A stretch of DNA of 64,000 bases from Rhododendron vialii (GCF_030253575.1 NC_080561.1:37805564-37869563), one strand, 5' to 3'. Shown: positions 34,187-46,313, counted from the first letter of the stretch. Notes: a model not told the origin generated them from the letters alone. Numbers and translations: made by a program.

Positions 34187-36445
34187 TTGACCAATTTGCA
34201 AGAAAACAGAAAGTGAAAATGGGGTTTTGGGAACCAAAAAGTGAATAAACCGACTGCAGATTGTTGCCAAAAAGAAAAAAAAAAACTATTAAGATATTCT
34301 GGAAACTTGATGCAAGTTGTAGAAATGCTATTAGGTAATTGTTGCTCCCGACTTTTTTTTCTGAAAAGTTTTGCTCCACTTTTGTGTCCAATAAACTCGT
34401 CTTGTTTCATCACTTTCAAAACTTTAAAGATGGTGCAATTGTTCTATTTCATTTTTCAGCAAATTTTCATGCTGCTAAAAGGTTACCATGACCATAATGT
34501 TGGTCCTAGAAACCTACAAAATGGTGTGAATGTGTGATTATATTGGCTAATCGTGATGTAGTATTATGCAATGAAACTGTTGACAAATATTCTTGGAGTG
34601 ATGTAATGCATACCATCGCCAGTTTGTATCATTGTTTATATTATCATCTGTCGTTACCTATTTGTTTGTTTATTCGGTTGTAGGCTAAAGCAACTTCAAG
34701 ATACGTAAACTCAATGATGGAAAAAAAAACTCAAAAGCATGGTCATTGAAGTCCTGTAGCCTGCAGGCTTCACACCCGGGGAAAAAAGCTATCCCCATGC
34801 CCCTACATCAAGCATAATTTGGTTGTAGGCCAAAACATATAAAGATACTAAAAAGTACAAACACTGAAGTCCTCCATGGATCAGATCCCTAATAGATCCC
34901 TGTTGAGAGGACAATCACAAAAACCTCGGCTCGACTACGGCTCCTTTGGTTATAAACTTATAAATGATAAACAAGGCAATGGAAAAGAATTGAATTTGTT
35001 AAGATTGAAACCAAGCTTGAATGACACAGTAATCATTTCATTCGATATCACATTCTCAAAGGGGGCCAAGAGACTCATAACCAAGCAAGATGACATACAT
35101 ACCAAGCAGGAGACTATAAAGTGAGAATTTTTACCTAGCGAGCCTCAAGTCTGACAAGTGAAGCCTACATAGGGACACCTAGTGCCATCTTTCCAGCATA
35201 ACTTGCTGAACCAAAGCAATAAAAACTAACTTTCTGAGTTGAGTTGGATACCTAGGGCAAAATGGCTTCACTTTTAAATCACAATGGGGAAATCAATATT
35301 CAAAAATGCTGTTGGATCAGTTCATCAGTAGAATGACGCTTGACTTGAAAGTTACCGTGATAACCGTTATGTCAAAGTTCCTACAACTACCAAGTACAAA
35401 CAAAGATACCAACAGAACATCAGCAAGCCTTTGCCACAAATCCACATTGTATATAGCAATTTACAGCAAACAGAAAGGAAAGTTTCTGTTTAATCACCAA
35501 CCAAGAATACAATATGAATTTTCTTACTTGCTTGCCCAAGATTAGCTCAGATTGAGACAACCCCCAAAATAATAACAAATGAGTCCCAATTAACACACAA
35601 TAATATGTAAATCTATTAAAGCCGAGTTCCCTACAGGGGGCTAAAGGGGCTTATTTCTCTTTGTCTATGTTACATGGATTCTTCATTTTGAATCAAGTAC
35701 ACGAGTCGATGCGTCCGAAACCCGTATCCATTTTGGACACTCGGATCCTCTAATTGTTGTGATATTTACAGAAAAAGAATATCAAATTAGCTAGAAAAGC
35801 GATATTTGAGTATTTCACATGGACAGAAAATACCAAAAACATATTTCTCTTAACCCTTTTTGTTTAAATACATTTCTAAATATAATTTACGGTACATAAT
35901 TTGATAAAATTATGCAATATATATTACAAACAAGTGTTCGACGTGTTCCTGTACCATACCCAATTTGGGGACACATATCCCAGTATCCTAAGACTTAAGT
36001 TTAGGAAGGTTTGGACCCGCACCCGCACCCGAGTCCATGTAACACGGCTCTTTGTCTTTTGTGAAGGAAATACGACCAAAAAAAAAAACACAACACAACT
36101 AACAAATACAAGAGCAATCAAAAACAACAAACATAACAAGTAAAACCCTAAAAAAAAGAGTCAAAAAAGTACCTTGCGCTTGATCTCATGTACGGGGTTA
36201 TCGGCGTCCTCGACGTCGGGCATGAATGTGGCGGGGACCCGACCCGGATCCGTGTAGATGGCGACGGCGTAGTTGAAGACGCACGCGATCGCCACGCCGG
36301 TGAAGGCGACGGCGTTCATGATCCCGGGCGACGACCACAGCCCGAACCACTGGTCGACGAACACGAACACCGTCGAGACGTAGACGTAGCCAACGGCGGT
36401 GATCACGACGGTGACGGGGAGCGAGAAACGGAAGCCCCGCTTCAT
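30770..36445 (-). CDS. PAT16: DHHC protein S-acyltransferase, PAT16-like, seven exons, 284 aa
   Basis: DHHC enzymes S-acylate (palmitoylate) cysteines of membrane proteins. Exons on the minus strand: 36445-36173, 31976-31884, 31804-31703, 31597-31520, 31441-31343, 31247-31152, 30883-30770. All introns are GT-AG and the total is 285 codons with stop. Four membrane segments lie near 9-31, 42-65, 136-158 and 186-208. Between the second and third is the zinc-binding Cys-rich domain (92-134) with DHHC at 123-126. DPG (66-68), TTIE (212-215) and the YDLGAYEN stretch (237-244) are further family motifs. Sequence and length (about 286 aa in Arabidopsis) point to PAT16 rather than PAT15. The motif after DHHC reads IWMNTCVG where relatives have IWINNCVG. 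Intron 1 is 4.2 kb and holds a LINE fragment and a segmental duplication. Confidence 0.93.
32395..33240 (+). mobile_element. Degenerate LINE reverse-transcriptase fragment in PAT16 intron 1
   Basis: Plus-strand translation resembles the second half of plant LINE-type reverse transcriptases: [27 protein letters not shown] (YADD-box equivalent), [62 protein letters not shown] and [17 protein letters not shown]. Stop codons and frame breaks show it is dead. It lies antisense to PAT16. Confidence 0.8.
33440..34125. repeat. Direct segmental duplication in PAT16 intron 1, copy 1
   Basis: This segment and 34690-35275 share the order AACTCAATGATG, GTCCTCCATGGAT, AACCAAGCAAGAT, ACATACATACCAAGCA, GTGAGAATTTT and TGGATACCTAGG with indels and many substitutions. 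It is an old direct duplication separated by about 0.56 kb. Confidence 0.8.
34146..34184. repeat. (TC)n microsatellite
   Basis: A TC run of about 18 units lies in PAT16 intron 1, between the two duplicated segments. Confidence 0.9.
34690..35275. repeat. Direct segmental duplication in PAT16 intron 1, copy 2
   Basis: Second copy of the 33440-34125 segment in the same orientation. It ends with GGATACCTAGGGCAAAATGG, matching GGATACCTAGGCAAAATGG at the end of copy 1. Confidence 0.8.
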
Positions 36446-36814
36446 GTTCGTCACCGGCGGGCGGGGGTCGCGACGGCGGGTGCGTTGGCTTTTTTTTGTT
36501 TTTGTTTTCAGGGGGGCGAAAGTGATTGTGGGAAAGGTGGGGGGGTTTGAAATGGAAATAAAGGAGAGTTGTGGGGAGGCCCGGAGGGACTGCGGGAGGT
36601 GGGTGACTGATTGCGGTGGTGCCGTTGTTGGTTTGTCAATTGTGGGCTTGTCGTTGCTTTCAATTAACGGCAAATCTAATACTGTAAGAAATTTGTGTGT
36701 GGATTACGAGGAAGGAAAGAGATACTGTAATAAAAATGTTAGTAGTACTTACAATAGATCCTCTTTTTTTTATTATTTAAGTTTCTTTATTTTGCTTTGT
36801 CCATATCTTCTTTA

Positions 36815-37286
36815 GACTCAGTTTGGATAAACGGAATCTTTAATAAAAATAGAAATGCGATTACTAAAAATCAAATTTCTAAGAATTTTATTATCTGGGA
36901 ATAAGAATATGATTACTACAAATGAAATTTTGTAGGAATACAATATTTGAAGTAATTTCATTATAATGTTTGGATTAATTTAGTAATCCCATGCATGACC
37001 TAATTTTTTTGGAAATTTATCGAAAGTCAATATTTCCCTCTTTTATTTTATTGATTTAGCTAGGAATCTAAAATTCCCATGGGGTAAGAGAGAGATAAGA
37101 TTCCCGCTCAATCTGATAATGTGATTCTTGATCGGATGTATCGTCAGAAATCATAATTTTATTCTTGTCCCTCCCAAATATGAGAATCTTGAGAATATGA
37201 CATCACATTCTCATTCATGTTCCTTCTAAATGTCGGAATCATAGAAGTATGTGTCACATTCTCATTCCTACCATCCAAACTGAGCC
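36815..37286. mobile_element. Tourist-like (PIF/Harbinger) MITE upstream of PAT16
   Basis: The ends GACTCAGTTTGGAT and ATCCAAACTGAGCC are inverted. The element is flanked on both sides by TTA (36812-36814 and 37287-37289), the target duplication expected of PIF/Harbinger elements. It lies about 0.4 kb upstream of the PAT16 start. Confidence 0.85.
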
Positions 37287-37888
37287 TTAGGGTGTAAACG
37301 AGCCGAACCAAGTCAGAGCCGAGCCTTTAACAAGGAGAGTTTGGCTAATCTACGTACTTAGCGAGCTGAGCCTGCAAAATGACCCGATTTTTTGTGAGCC
37401 AAGTTGAGTTTTTGAGTGTTAAGCTCGGGTCGTATAGGAAATGAACTTAAGACTCTAGCTGGATTACGAAATGAGCTGAGCCTTAACGAGCCAAGTTACG
37501 AGCAACTCAATTCATTTGCAATCCTAATTATCATCATCATCGTTGTCGTACAATAAAAGTGGAGCTTTTTTTTTTCCCCTCTGGCAAGAATCAATAATGT
37601 TAATGTAACGAGTGAGATTTAAACTCCTGCCAAATATAACAGGAATACATAGTGCATACCACTTAGTTACAATCCACTTGCAATAAAAGTTTGATGGTTG
37701 TAGTTTGTATCGTTGTCTGAAGACTTAAGGAATTAAATTTGATTATTCTTGATTAAACTTTGATGTAAATATAACATAATACTTCATCCATCCCAAATCG
37801 ATTGTCCCTTATGAAAAGAATTTTATAGCATAATTTCTTTGCACCAAAAGAACTCATAAAGTACTTAAATTTGGTGCAAATTAAAGAA

Positions 37889-38012
37889 GAGAAATGATAT
37901 TGGCACTCCCAAAATTGATGCAGGTACTCCAAAATCAGTGTAACTCCAAAACCACTTTTCTTTGTTTTTTAGAGTGACTGCATCAATTTTTGGAGTGCCA
38001 ATATCATTTCCC
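37889..38012. mobile_element. 124-bp hAT-like MITE
   Basis: The inverted ends share the core AAATGATATTGGCACTCC. The 8-bp direct repeat TTAAAGAA flanks both sides (37881-37888, 38013-38020). An 8-bp duplication fits hAT; the inner arms also pair (TTGATGCAG/CTGCATCAA). Confidence 0.85.
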
Positions 38013-38020
38013 TTAAAGAA

Positions 38021-39061
38021 ATTTATAAAGATTATATACATGACACTACTTTAGTTAGTAATAAAGCCCATGATGAATGAAACTGGTTGTGCTACTTTAG
38101 TTAGTTAAAATGTCATTAATTTGTTTGGCAAAGAGCCGGATTCATCATCGTATACGAAGCATATTGATACCCGCTTTTCATTTTATTCGACAGATTGGGG
38201 ATGAAGGGGGAGTCTTAGGTGGTTACAGGGGTAGGGCTGGCTCTAAGGTGAAGTCAGAGGTACGGCCGCTTTAGGCTCTGAAATTTAAGCGAAAAAATAG
38301 GGCCCTCTTCCATATATATATATATAGGACATATATGTTACAAGTAAAGTACTACTGCAAATTCTAACGTAGACAGTGGCATAGCATGAGGAAAACTAGA
38401 GTGAGGTGATGCTGAGAGATCATCCGCAGAGATAAATTCTGTTGCCCCTGTGCATGTACCTGAATTAAAGAACCACGTAAAAACTCTAGGTCTTTGTGTG
38501 ACTGTGTGATTATACGTGTAGTTTACAATCACTAACGTGTCAGGATACATAGTGGCTGGCCACAAGTAGCCAGTGAAAATTGCTCATGGGGAAATGGCGA
38601 GCCAAATAGCCAGCTCGTTGTACCACCCAAAATATGGATTAATTAGCTGTTTTTGAACTAACATATTGGATCTGTTAAGTGGGTTGAAGATGCTCTAAGA
38701 TGCCAAATTATATTACTTATTGACCAACAGTTAATAACTTTTAAAGATAAATGTCACCCTCATCAAGCTAACATTAACAAATTAATTAACACATTTGACT
38801 ATATATGTTTAGATTCTTGTATTATCGTAGAAAATGAATAGTCTGTACTTTTCAATCATTGTGCTTAATTTCATACTCAAAAGTCCCACTCAAATTTATA
38901 TTCCAAACAACCATGTAACCTAATTCTCTAAAATATTCTCTTCCACTACTTTCACTTAAAATTTTTTTTTTTCGAGAAAAAAGAAGAAGAAGATCGAATA
39001 AGGAAACATGATCCAAAATAAAAGGAAAAAAAAAAATACACAAAGAAGTTAATTTCTTGTG
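38021..39061. other. Intergenic stretch, 3' flank of the first minus-strand laccase
   Basis: No gene was seen. The right part must hold the 3' UTR of the laccase ending at 39062. Confidence 0.5.
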
Positions 39062-42000
39062 TCAACACTTTGGAAGATCGGATGGTGGAGGGGGTAGCTT
39101 CTGATTGGGGCGCTTTCCATCCATGACGATCCATGCCATCTTCAGTCCCCAACTTGTGTGAATCTCAAGGTGGCAATGCATGAACCATGCTCCTGTTAAT
39201 TAAGTAAACAATCATTTGGAAACCCTAGATTAGTAATTATAAAGAATCAAAATAATCAACATATTTCATTGGGAAAGTCTTCAATACACACCCTTTTAAG
39301 GTGTGTACCATATGCACCTATTGTGTAGTTCATGTTGTGCCACCTCATAAAAAATTACTTGTAGGACCGGTCATTTATAACATTTTATTTCGTATCGTAA
39401 CTTTTATACTAAAAATTCGTAACTTTTCAACAATATGATTCGTAACTTTTTAGTAATAGATTCGTAACATTTTGGGATTCATAACATTTTGGTGTATTTT
39501 AATAAGGGTGCATATGATACACACCCAAATAAGGGATGTGTATTGTAGCACTTCCCTATTTCATTAGTTCTCTTCTTCAATTGCTTGGAGGGTTTACGGG
39601 CAAAAAGGTTCAATTTGAAGGGTACAAAAGAAAATTATCAACAATTCGAAGGGATAAAAAGTTGAATTTTTTTATACATTTCAAAATGTATGTCGAGTAA
39701 ATGAGAGTAACCAAAGGGCGTCGTTAGTCCTGCCCGTATTCCTTTCTATCCGCCACCGTACGCATAGTATGCGCTAACTTAAAAAGTTATTGTACGCATA
39801 TGCAAATCTAATTCTCATGGGTCATAACAAATAGCCCAACTTTAATAAAAATGCGAGAAAAACATTAAAACAATATTGTAATTTCATTCAATTTATTTTC
39901 TATGAAACTTCTATACTACATAATTTTATTTTTGCAACATTTTTCAGTTAAAAAAATCCATTATTGCCTACTATTTTTTATAATAATTACATAAAAAAAA
40001 AAAAAATTTATCAGCAAAGAAATGTTTTATAACATTAAAAAGATAGTAAATAGTTTTGACATTATGGACCCACCTGGATTGTCCGCTAGGAATCGGATTG
40101 CAACCCACCCACCAGAGGGCACACCGACCGTATTCCTCTCAGCCGGGTCAACCAAATTAAACTTAGCCGGATCCTTATTCGGGTCAAAATTCCCGAACCC
40201 TTGACCCACAACAAAGAAATTGAATCCATGTAGATGCAGAGGGTGAGACTCTGCCCCAATAATGCTGGTATCTTGCATTACTAGTTCCACCCTAGAATTA
40301 AACGGCAGCACCACCACTTTCGTGCCACTTGTCACCACGATATTGCTCGGCGGAGTGCCCGTGTAATTAAACTTGACCAATGGGTTGACTGGGAAATCAG
40401 TGGTGTAAACCCCCTTTGATTTGTTGAAGAAATGGGCTTGAAGTAAGGCCGTGTTTGGCTGCACAAATGATACGTTGTTTATTGAGGCTGCCAGTTTGGT
40501 GTTATTGGGTCCTGGGCAATTTTGAGTTTTAGCGCATGGGGTTAACCCTAACCCAACTGTGAAGAAAAACCGTCTATCAACTCTTTTGGGGACATTTGCT
40601 GGGAATTTCGAATTCGCCAAGCTGTGGATTTTCTTGCTGAAAATTGTTGCAAACTTTGTGTTGTTGAAGAAAGGAAATTTGGGTTTTAGCAGGAGACGTT
40701 TCAGGTTTTTAGCGGATGAGGCGGTGGAGGACAGGTGGCGGCGGTGCTGGTATTGGAGGGTGGCCGCGGAGGTGGAATTGTCGAAGGCGCCGGGGCCGGT
40801 GGCGTAAGGTCGGGCGGCCATGAGGAAGGTGGTGTTGGGGAAGTGGTGGCGTTTGGTGCGGAGGAGGACGTTGGTGGTTTGGCCCGGGGTGATGAGAACC
40901 GTGGTGGTTCTGAATGGCTTGACGTAGACTGCGTCGGCTTCCACCACGGTGAGTGTGTGGTTGGCGATGCTGAAAAAGAGCTCGTCGTTGAGCGCGGCGT
41001 TGATGAGCCGGAGGAGGTACGTCTTCCCGGGCTTCACTTTCAACTGAAATGTATCTGCAAGAAGTCGACATATCAGTACTGTTTGGTGAACAAATAATGC
41101 AACGGTATCGATATTTGTACACAACATTTGGATATCATGTGATGTGCCATTTAATTTGAGACTGAACACATATCATATAGCCTCATATACCAAACGCAGT
41201 CCCCCAATTTTTGGGTCTTTATTATCTTCCATCAATTAGGGCTGTAAATAATCTGAGCAGCTCGATCGCGAGCTTGACTGGGCTAGTCAAGTGGAGCACA
41301 GCTCATTGACAAAAATTCGACTCGTTAAGAGAGACTCGACTCAATCAAAGAGACTCATTTAGCAAATGACTAAGTTCGGCTCATTAAGAGCTCGGCTCGA
41401 GTTCGAACTCAAGTTTTTGACTCGTTTAGCAAACAAGGCGAGCTCGAGCTCGACAAAGCTCGGCTCATTACAGCCCTACCGTAAATGTAGCATGCATAGG
41501 TTATTTACCTTTAGCCGAGCATTTGTTGTACAAAGGTCCAGGAAGTCCATTAATGGTGAAGGCATCAGATACATTTGGTGCACCTCCTGTTTGCAATGCT
41601 TGGCTGATTAGTGTCTCAGTATCTGTTTTCCACCATTCACCTATAATTCGAACCAAAATACCATGTAAAGCAAATTTGTTGTAATATATTGCCAAATTGG
41701 TCAGTTGGTTGCATTTTATTTTGTTTTGTTAGTTGATTGAATTAGTACCGAAAATGATGGGAACTTCTTTGTAGGGTTGAGGGAATGGGTAAGAAACGTG
41801 TCGCTTGGGGAGGATGATTATAGGCCCGTAGAGAGTCACTCTTAGCCATGAGATGTGGGCGTGCCAAAACAAGGTCCCCCTCTGGCCGGTTATGGTGAAC
41901 TTATACACGTACGCCTGCCCGGTTTGAATTGGGCACTGTGTTACGTATGCTGGTCCGTCTGCCCATCCACTCCTTAGTTGCCTCACTCCATGCCTGCACA

Positions 42001-42418
42001 TTCAACCCAAAAACTCAAACAAAATTTTGAGAAATTAATTATTTATTGGAACAGATAGACTTACAAAAATCAATATAGATATATAGTTGAAAGAAAAGGA
42101 GAGAGAACAAATTAAGTGACTGATAAATTAGGATAAATAACTTCTCATACCAATGAAGGGTGACATTGTTCTGAACATGGTTAACAACCTTAACCAAAAC
42201 GGTATCGCCTTCCCTGGCAATGATTCTAGGCCCCGGAAACTGCCCATTCACTGTCACAATGCTCTTTGTTTGGCACAACCTTGTCACATTTTGAAGCTTT
42301 ATCTGTAATCGATCGTCAATAAGACAACAAGAAAACATAAGGAAATTAAATCCTCTTTAAGTTCGGGGAACTAAATCGTGGTATCCGGTTATGTAACGGT
42401 ATCAGTATTGCTACTTTT

Positions 42419-42450
<32 letters not shown>

Positions 42451-42697
42451 GGGCCGATATGAAATACTATCGGCCGATACGTAGGCAAAATTGGTATTGG
42501 ATGCTCAGAATCCCATTACGCAACGGGCGATATCTAGAACCCTACTTAAATCGCGAGCTATATATAAATCTTGTACGTACATCAAACTTGTAGTGCCTCG
42601 TGATGCCTGCTGCATGTTTTGCAAACACAAACTCAGCAGATATCAATAAGACACTGATCAAAACAAAAAGCACAGCTCTTGGAAAGGGAGAACCCAT
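39062..42697 (-). CDS. Laccase (LAC17/LAC2-like), six exons, 585 aa
   Basis: Exons on the minus strand: 42697-42581, 42302-42151, 41993-41749, 41640-41509, 41054-40074, 39192-39062. All are GT-AG and join to 586 codons with stop. A signal peptide occupies about residues 1-30 before GITRHYKFD. Copper ligands: HWHG (89-92), WHAH (133-136), HPLHLHG (486-492), HCHLEIH (548-554). It differs from its neighbours by an extra Lys in exon 4 (LYNKCSAK; 132 nt instead of 129), a longer basic insert after the second domain (around [14 protein letters not shown]), and GAWFMHCH where the others read GVW(F/L)MHCH. Intron 5 (881 bp) carries a Mutator-type MITE. The reading frame is intact. As a wall laccase it would polymerise monolignols; the exact substrate cannot be read from sequence. 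Confidence 0.94.
39271..39556. mobile_element. Mutator-type MITE in laccase intron 5
   Basis: The left end GGGAAAGTCTTCAATACACA and right end TGTGTATTGTAGCACTTCCC are inverted. A perfect 9-bp duplication TATTTCATT flanks it (39262-39270, 39557-39565), diagnostic of Mutator-like insertion. The interior repeats TTCGTAAC(T/A)TTT motifs. A related copy is at 50944-51345. Confidence 0.9.
42417..42450. repeat. (CA)n(TA)n microsatellite
   Basis: About 11 AC units followed by TA units in intron 1 of the first minus-strand laccase. Confidence 0.9.
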
Positions 42698-42850
42698 ATC
42701 TCAGCACTCCAATGGGTTTTTGGAGCTTCTTTTTATGTATCTTTTGGATTAAGAAGGCAATGAGAGAGGAAAATGTGGGGGTGGCGTTTTGGGTGATATC
42801 ACTCAGAAGCTTGTAGTCATTGGTGGAGAGAGAGAGAGTAAGTGAAGAGT

Positions 42851-42892
42851 GTATATATAGTGAGAGAGAAAATAAGAAGTCATGGGTTTGGT
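42851..42892 (-). promoter_or_regulatory. TATA box and MYB-type element of the first minus-strand laccase
   Basis: TATATATA at 42852-42859 lies about 155 bp before the ATG. ACCAAAC on the minus strand (42886-42892) matches ACC(A/T)A(A/C)(T/C) and sits about 27 bp further upstream. The TATA-to-ATG distance is longer than in the other three copies. Confidence 0.5.
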
Positions 42893-42939
42893 TAATTTGG
42901 TGATGTTAATTAGGATACTATGAGATTGTTGCCTAGAGA

Positions 42940-43840
42940 TTGGCCATGTGGATCTGATGGGCTGTTGGCCCAACTTGACTTTTAGAGTGATGTCCAAGAT
43001 TAGATTAATTATTACAGTTGGATTTTGTGTTCTAACGGTTTTCCTCAGAGTTCCAGAAATGTCCCTTTTGGAAAGAGTCTCCCTGTTTTCATTTTTTTTC
43101 AAGACTCAAGATATTTATTTATTTTTGGGTTGAATTAACATATTTGGTTTCTCTTTGTTGATAATTATAATTGTGTAATGAGCTTTGGACAATGAGAAAC
43201 CAAAGAATGGTTGCTAGATGCAGTGACGTAATCAGGAATAAAGAGCAATGGGTCGTGGTACAATGAAACAAGATGATACGACAATATGAATAAACACCAG
43301 CAAATAGTAATATATTGATCAATCATCCTCCATTAGATCTTTTGTTGGAAAAATTATGCGCCATCACGTGCCTTTAGGATGCATGCATGCGTCAGGGTCA
43401 TTGTAAAACCACTTTCATGCATATTCTCATTTAATTAATAAGCCAAAAAAAAATATCCAGGGTCATAATGGTAATTTTCTCAGGACATTTTGGCAATTCC
43501 ACTGTCAACCTCAATTTGATTTTGAGTAGAAAATAAAACACGTACCCAGATACAAAATCCAGTCAAGGAAAAAGATAGGACATCAAATTTTTCTTGGATA
43601 GAAATATATAGATCAATGGTTGTGGAGTAGATTTCAACCTCCTACCGTTAATCCTTTATTATCAAGCCAAAAAACAAGGAATTGGAAGCCTACTAGCTGT
43701 TAAATACTTAAACACCAATCTAAATTTGTTAGCTGTCGGTTGTTTCCTTCCTAGCCTGTACGACGTACCATAACAGCTTTGATGTTTACTTTCGTTGTTC
43801 AGTTGATCCGAAAATGATTTTAATTTGCATTTTATGTTGT
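42940..43840. other. Intergenic stretch upstream of the first minus-strand laccase
   Basis: No bounded element or gene was recognised; the sequence is AT-rich with short frames only. Confidence 0.45.
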
Positions 43841-43844
43841 GTTT

Positions 43845-44490
43845 GGATGAGGTTTTGAGAAGTTTTTTGAGAATTTTTTTATGAGTAGAGAGAGAAATAA
43901 AAGTAATGATTGAAACTAAGGGTAATGAGTGGAGACAGATAGAAAAAGAAATGAGAATAATGATTGGAGATATGACTAATGAATGAAGAGTAATTATTGG
44001 AAGTAATGGTCATCATCGGGCCGGGCCGAGCTGGCCCAACCCACCAAATCGCTACCAAGCCTGCCCAAGGGCCGGGCCAATCGGGCTTTTTCTTTTTTCG
44101 GACTGGGCTACCTACCATAAATTGAAGCCTAGGCCCAGCCCACGGGCTAGCCCAATTGATAGGTTGGCGGGCCAAAAGCTTGGCGGGTCAAAAGCTGGGC
44201 GGGCTTAAATTTCCTTGGACAGAAACTAAACCAAGGGAAAAAAGAAAGGGTACGTTTTGTGGGATTTTGGGCTAATGGGCGGGCCCGTGGGCGGGCTCAC
44301 GGGCTGGGCCTGCGAGCGGGCCGAGTAAAAATTCATAGGCCCAAGCCCGCCCATTACAAACAACGGGATGGGCTCGGCGGGCTTCGGGCGGGTCGCGGGC
44401 CTCCGGGCTAAATGATGACCCTTAATTTGGAAGTAAAGATAATGAGTATTTTTTAAGTTGGAAATTTTTTTCTCAAAAAGCCAACCGAGC
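43845..44490. mobile_element. AT-rich repeat split by a GC-rich insertion
   Basis: The AT-rich left part (43845-44006) and right part (44423-44490) together match, in reverse, the uninterrupted repeat at 29430-29665. The segment 44007-44422 is GC-rich (GGGCCGGGCC, GGGCGGGCT motifs), has GGTCATCAT/ATGATGACC at its ends and interrupts the repeat. Near-identical 14-16-bp sequences (TAATTATTGGAAGTAA at 43991 and TAATTTGGAAGTAA at 44423) border it. Confidence 0.6.
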
Positions 44491-44857
44491 AAGGCACTTT
44501 AACTTTTGTATTTTCGCGTGGAAAAATGATTTTTGCACTCCTCTTCTATCCTCCTGGCTCCTGCGGTACTTCTTTTCTTCTCTGTTCGCATAAATTAGTA
44601 AACTATCCTTACTTTTTAATTCAGTTATCACATACAGAGGCTCAATTTGAGGATTTCACATAAATAATGACAAGAAAAAGAGTAGATCGAAGGATAGTTA
44701 AAAGGGAAGTTGGAAAATCGTTTCCTTTAGTGTGCTTTGAAACTTATGTTGTGAAATTTTAACCACTATAGAACAAAATTTGAACTACATTTATTTACAA
44801 GAGCGGAGTGTGGAAAATAATACCCTAGAGAAAAAACGTTGCATTAAGAGAGAAATT

Positions 44858-45295
44858 ACTACATTTATTTACAAGATAGTGGGGTGAGCGCTTCGTGATC
44901 AGCGGTGAGCTTGGTGGCAGATCTTGGATGCGGCAGCACGGCGGCAACTGAGACACCATTCACTGGTCGTGATGCGGGGCGTTTGCAGCTCGCTCAGAGC
45001 GCTTTTGGGATCAGCGATATAAGGCGGGTTCACAGCGGTCTGCGAGACAATAGCGGTGTTCCATATCCTGATCGAGTTGTTTGGGTAGGGGTTTGTTCAG
45101 GAGTGGTGACAGTGGAGATAGGCGATATTTTGGGTTTAGGGGTGTGTTTAGGGTTCTGTTGGTCTTTGACCAGCGCTTGGGTCTCGGATACCTATGGAAA
45201 TTAAGTAATTTTAATTTTCTTGCGCCCTTGTCCTTTTAATCTCTGTAATTTTCGAATTCAGTGATTAATAAAAAAATTTTGCTGATAAAAAAAAG
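44858..45295 (+). mobile_element. Probable 3' end of a LINE-type retroposon
   Basis: A GC-richer segment with a 99-codon frame (44905-45204) is followed by a 3' UTR-like stretch (CGCCCTTGTCCTTTTAATCT, TGTAATTTTCG) and an A tail at 45286-45294. GAGAGAAATT occurs immediately on both sides (44848-44857 and 45296-45305), consistent with a target duplication. No recognisable domain is left, so the LINE assignment rests on the tail and flanks. A nearby 18-bp repeat (CTACATTTATTTACAAGA at 44785 and 44860) complicates the left boundary. Confidence 0.45.
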
Positions 45296-45459
45296 GAGAG
45301 AAATTCATATCCAATATTTTGCAATGCAGTTCTAAGGCAATGGATTCATGTTTCATATCCAACTTTGTTAACTAAATAAAATATTGGTTGATATAAGCAG
45401 CTTAATAATTAGGGCAGTTGTTGATTAGGTTCATTCACTAGATTGAGTGGAACTGACTA

Positions 45460-45700
45460 TAAACCGAAGGGATTTGCTTGGTAGTCAAGACTTGAGACTA
45501 TAGGAGTTTGAATTTGCTCTCTCTTAAAAAGTCTCAGATTTGAAATCTCTTAGGTGCTGACAACTTTTTTTGGAGTCAGTCCATGCAGAACATTTGCTTC
45601 AGTTTTAAGTGAGATTTCCGCTAGTGGACGGTGGGTTAATGGTCTCCGAAATTAGTCGACGTGTTCATAAGTTAGCCCAGATAGGGGGTTATAAAAAAAC
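45460..45700 (+). mobile_element. tRNA-derived SINE (Au-like)
   Basis: The tRNA-like head GCTTGGTAGTCAAGACTTGA leads to a B-box-like GGAGTTTGAATTTGC. The body includes CTAGTGGACGGTGGGTTAAT and ends ATTAGTCGACGTGTTCATAA ... GGTTATAAAAAAA, the same tail as at 6.8 kb. Confidence 0.65.
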
Positions 45701-46313
45701 TGACTTGTTATAAGCTCTAGAAAATAAATGATTGATCATGTAATGGGTGTCAACGGGCCCAAAGAGACTTACTCACCCCTTCAATATGGAAGGTGAGAGT
45801 TCGATTCTCGCCAGAAGTGCGAGCTAGTATTTGGTGTGGTGGTTGATGCAAGCCCCACCCGTATGCCGCTTAGCAGTACCCCTTCTCCATCCCTTTAGGA
45901 GTAAGTTAGACATCTATTGGGAGAAAACAAAAATCATGTAATAGGTCTCAATGACTGACTTGTTATAAGCTCCACCAGTATGACTGACTTGTTATAATCA
46001 TGAAATTAGTCGACGTGTTCATAAGCTAGCCCAGATAGTTGGTTATAAAAAAACTGACTTGTTATAAGCTCTAGAAAATAAACGATTGATCATGTAATGG
46101 GTGTCAACGGGCCGGCCCAATGACACTCACCCCTTCAACATGGAAGGTGAGAGTTCAATTCTCGTCAGGAGTGCAAGTATTTGGTGCGGTGATTGATGTC
46201 CTTTGGGCTTGCTCCACCCATATGCCGCTTAACGAAATTCCTTCTCCATTCCATTAGGAGTAAGTTAGACATCTATCGGTAGAAAACAAAAATCATGTAA
46301 TGGGTCTCAATGA
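45647..46313. repeat. 355-bp tandem duplication containing a second SINE-like unit
   Basis: The block from GAAATTAGTCGACGTGTTCA (45647) recurs at 46002. Each copy carries the SINE tail plus a tRNA-like segment (GTGAGAGTTCGATTCTCGCC in copy 1, ATTCTCGTC in copy 2) and ends near CATGTAAT(A/G)GGTCTCAATG. The copies differ by substitutions and a small insertion. Confidence 0.8.

Noticed and set aside
36188-36815. Two plus-strand frames opposite PAT16 exon 1
   Set aside because: They mirror the real first exon and its 5' UTR; the repetitive DGD/GGE composition is typical of antisense artefacts.
40709-41122. Overlapping frames rich in Arg/His/Pro or Gly/Val opposite laccase 2 exon 5
   Set aside because: They are by-products of the GC-rich third-position usage of the laccase exon; no domain and no promoter.
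44905-45204. Stand-alone 99-aa gene
   Set aside because: It lies within a segment with an A tail and flanking direct repeats, so a retroposon fragment is the simpler reading.
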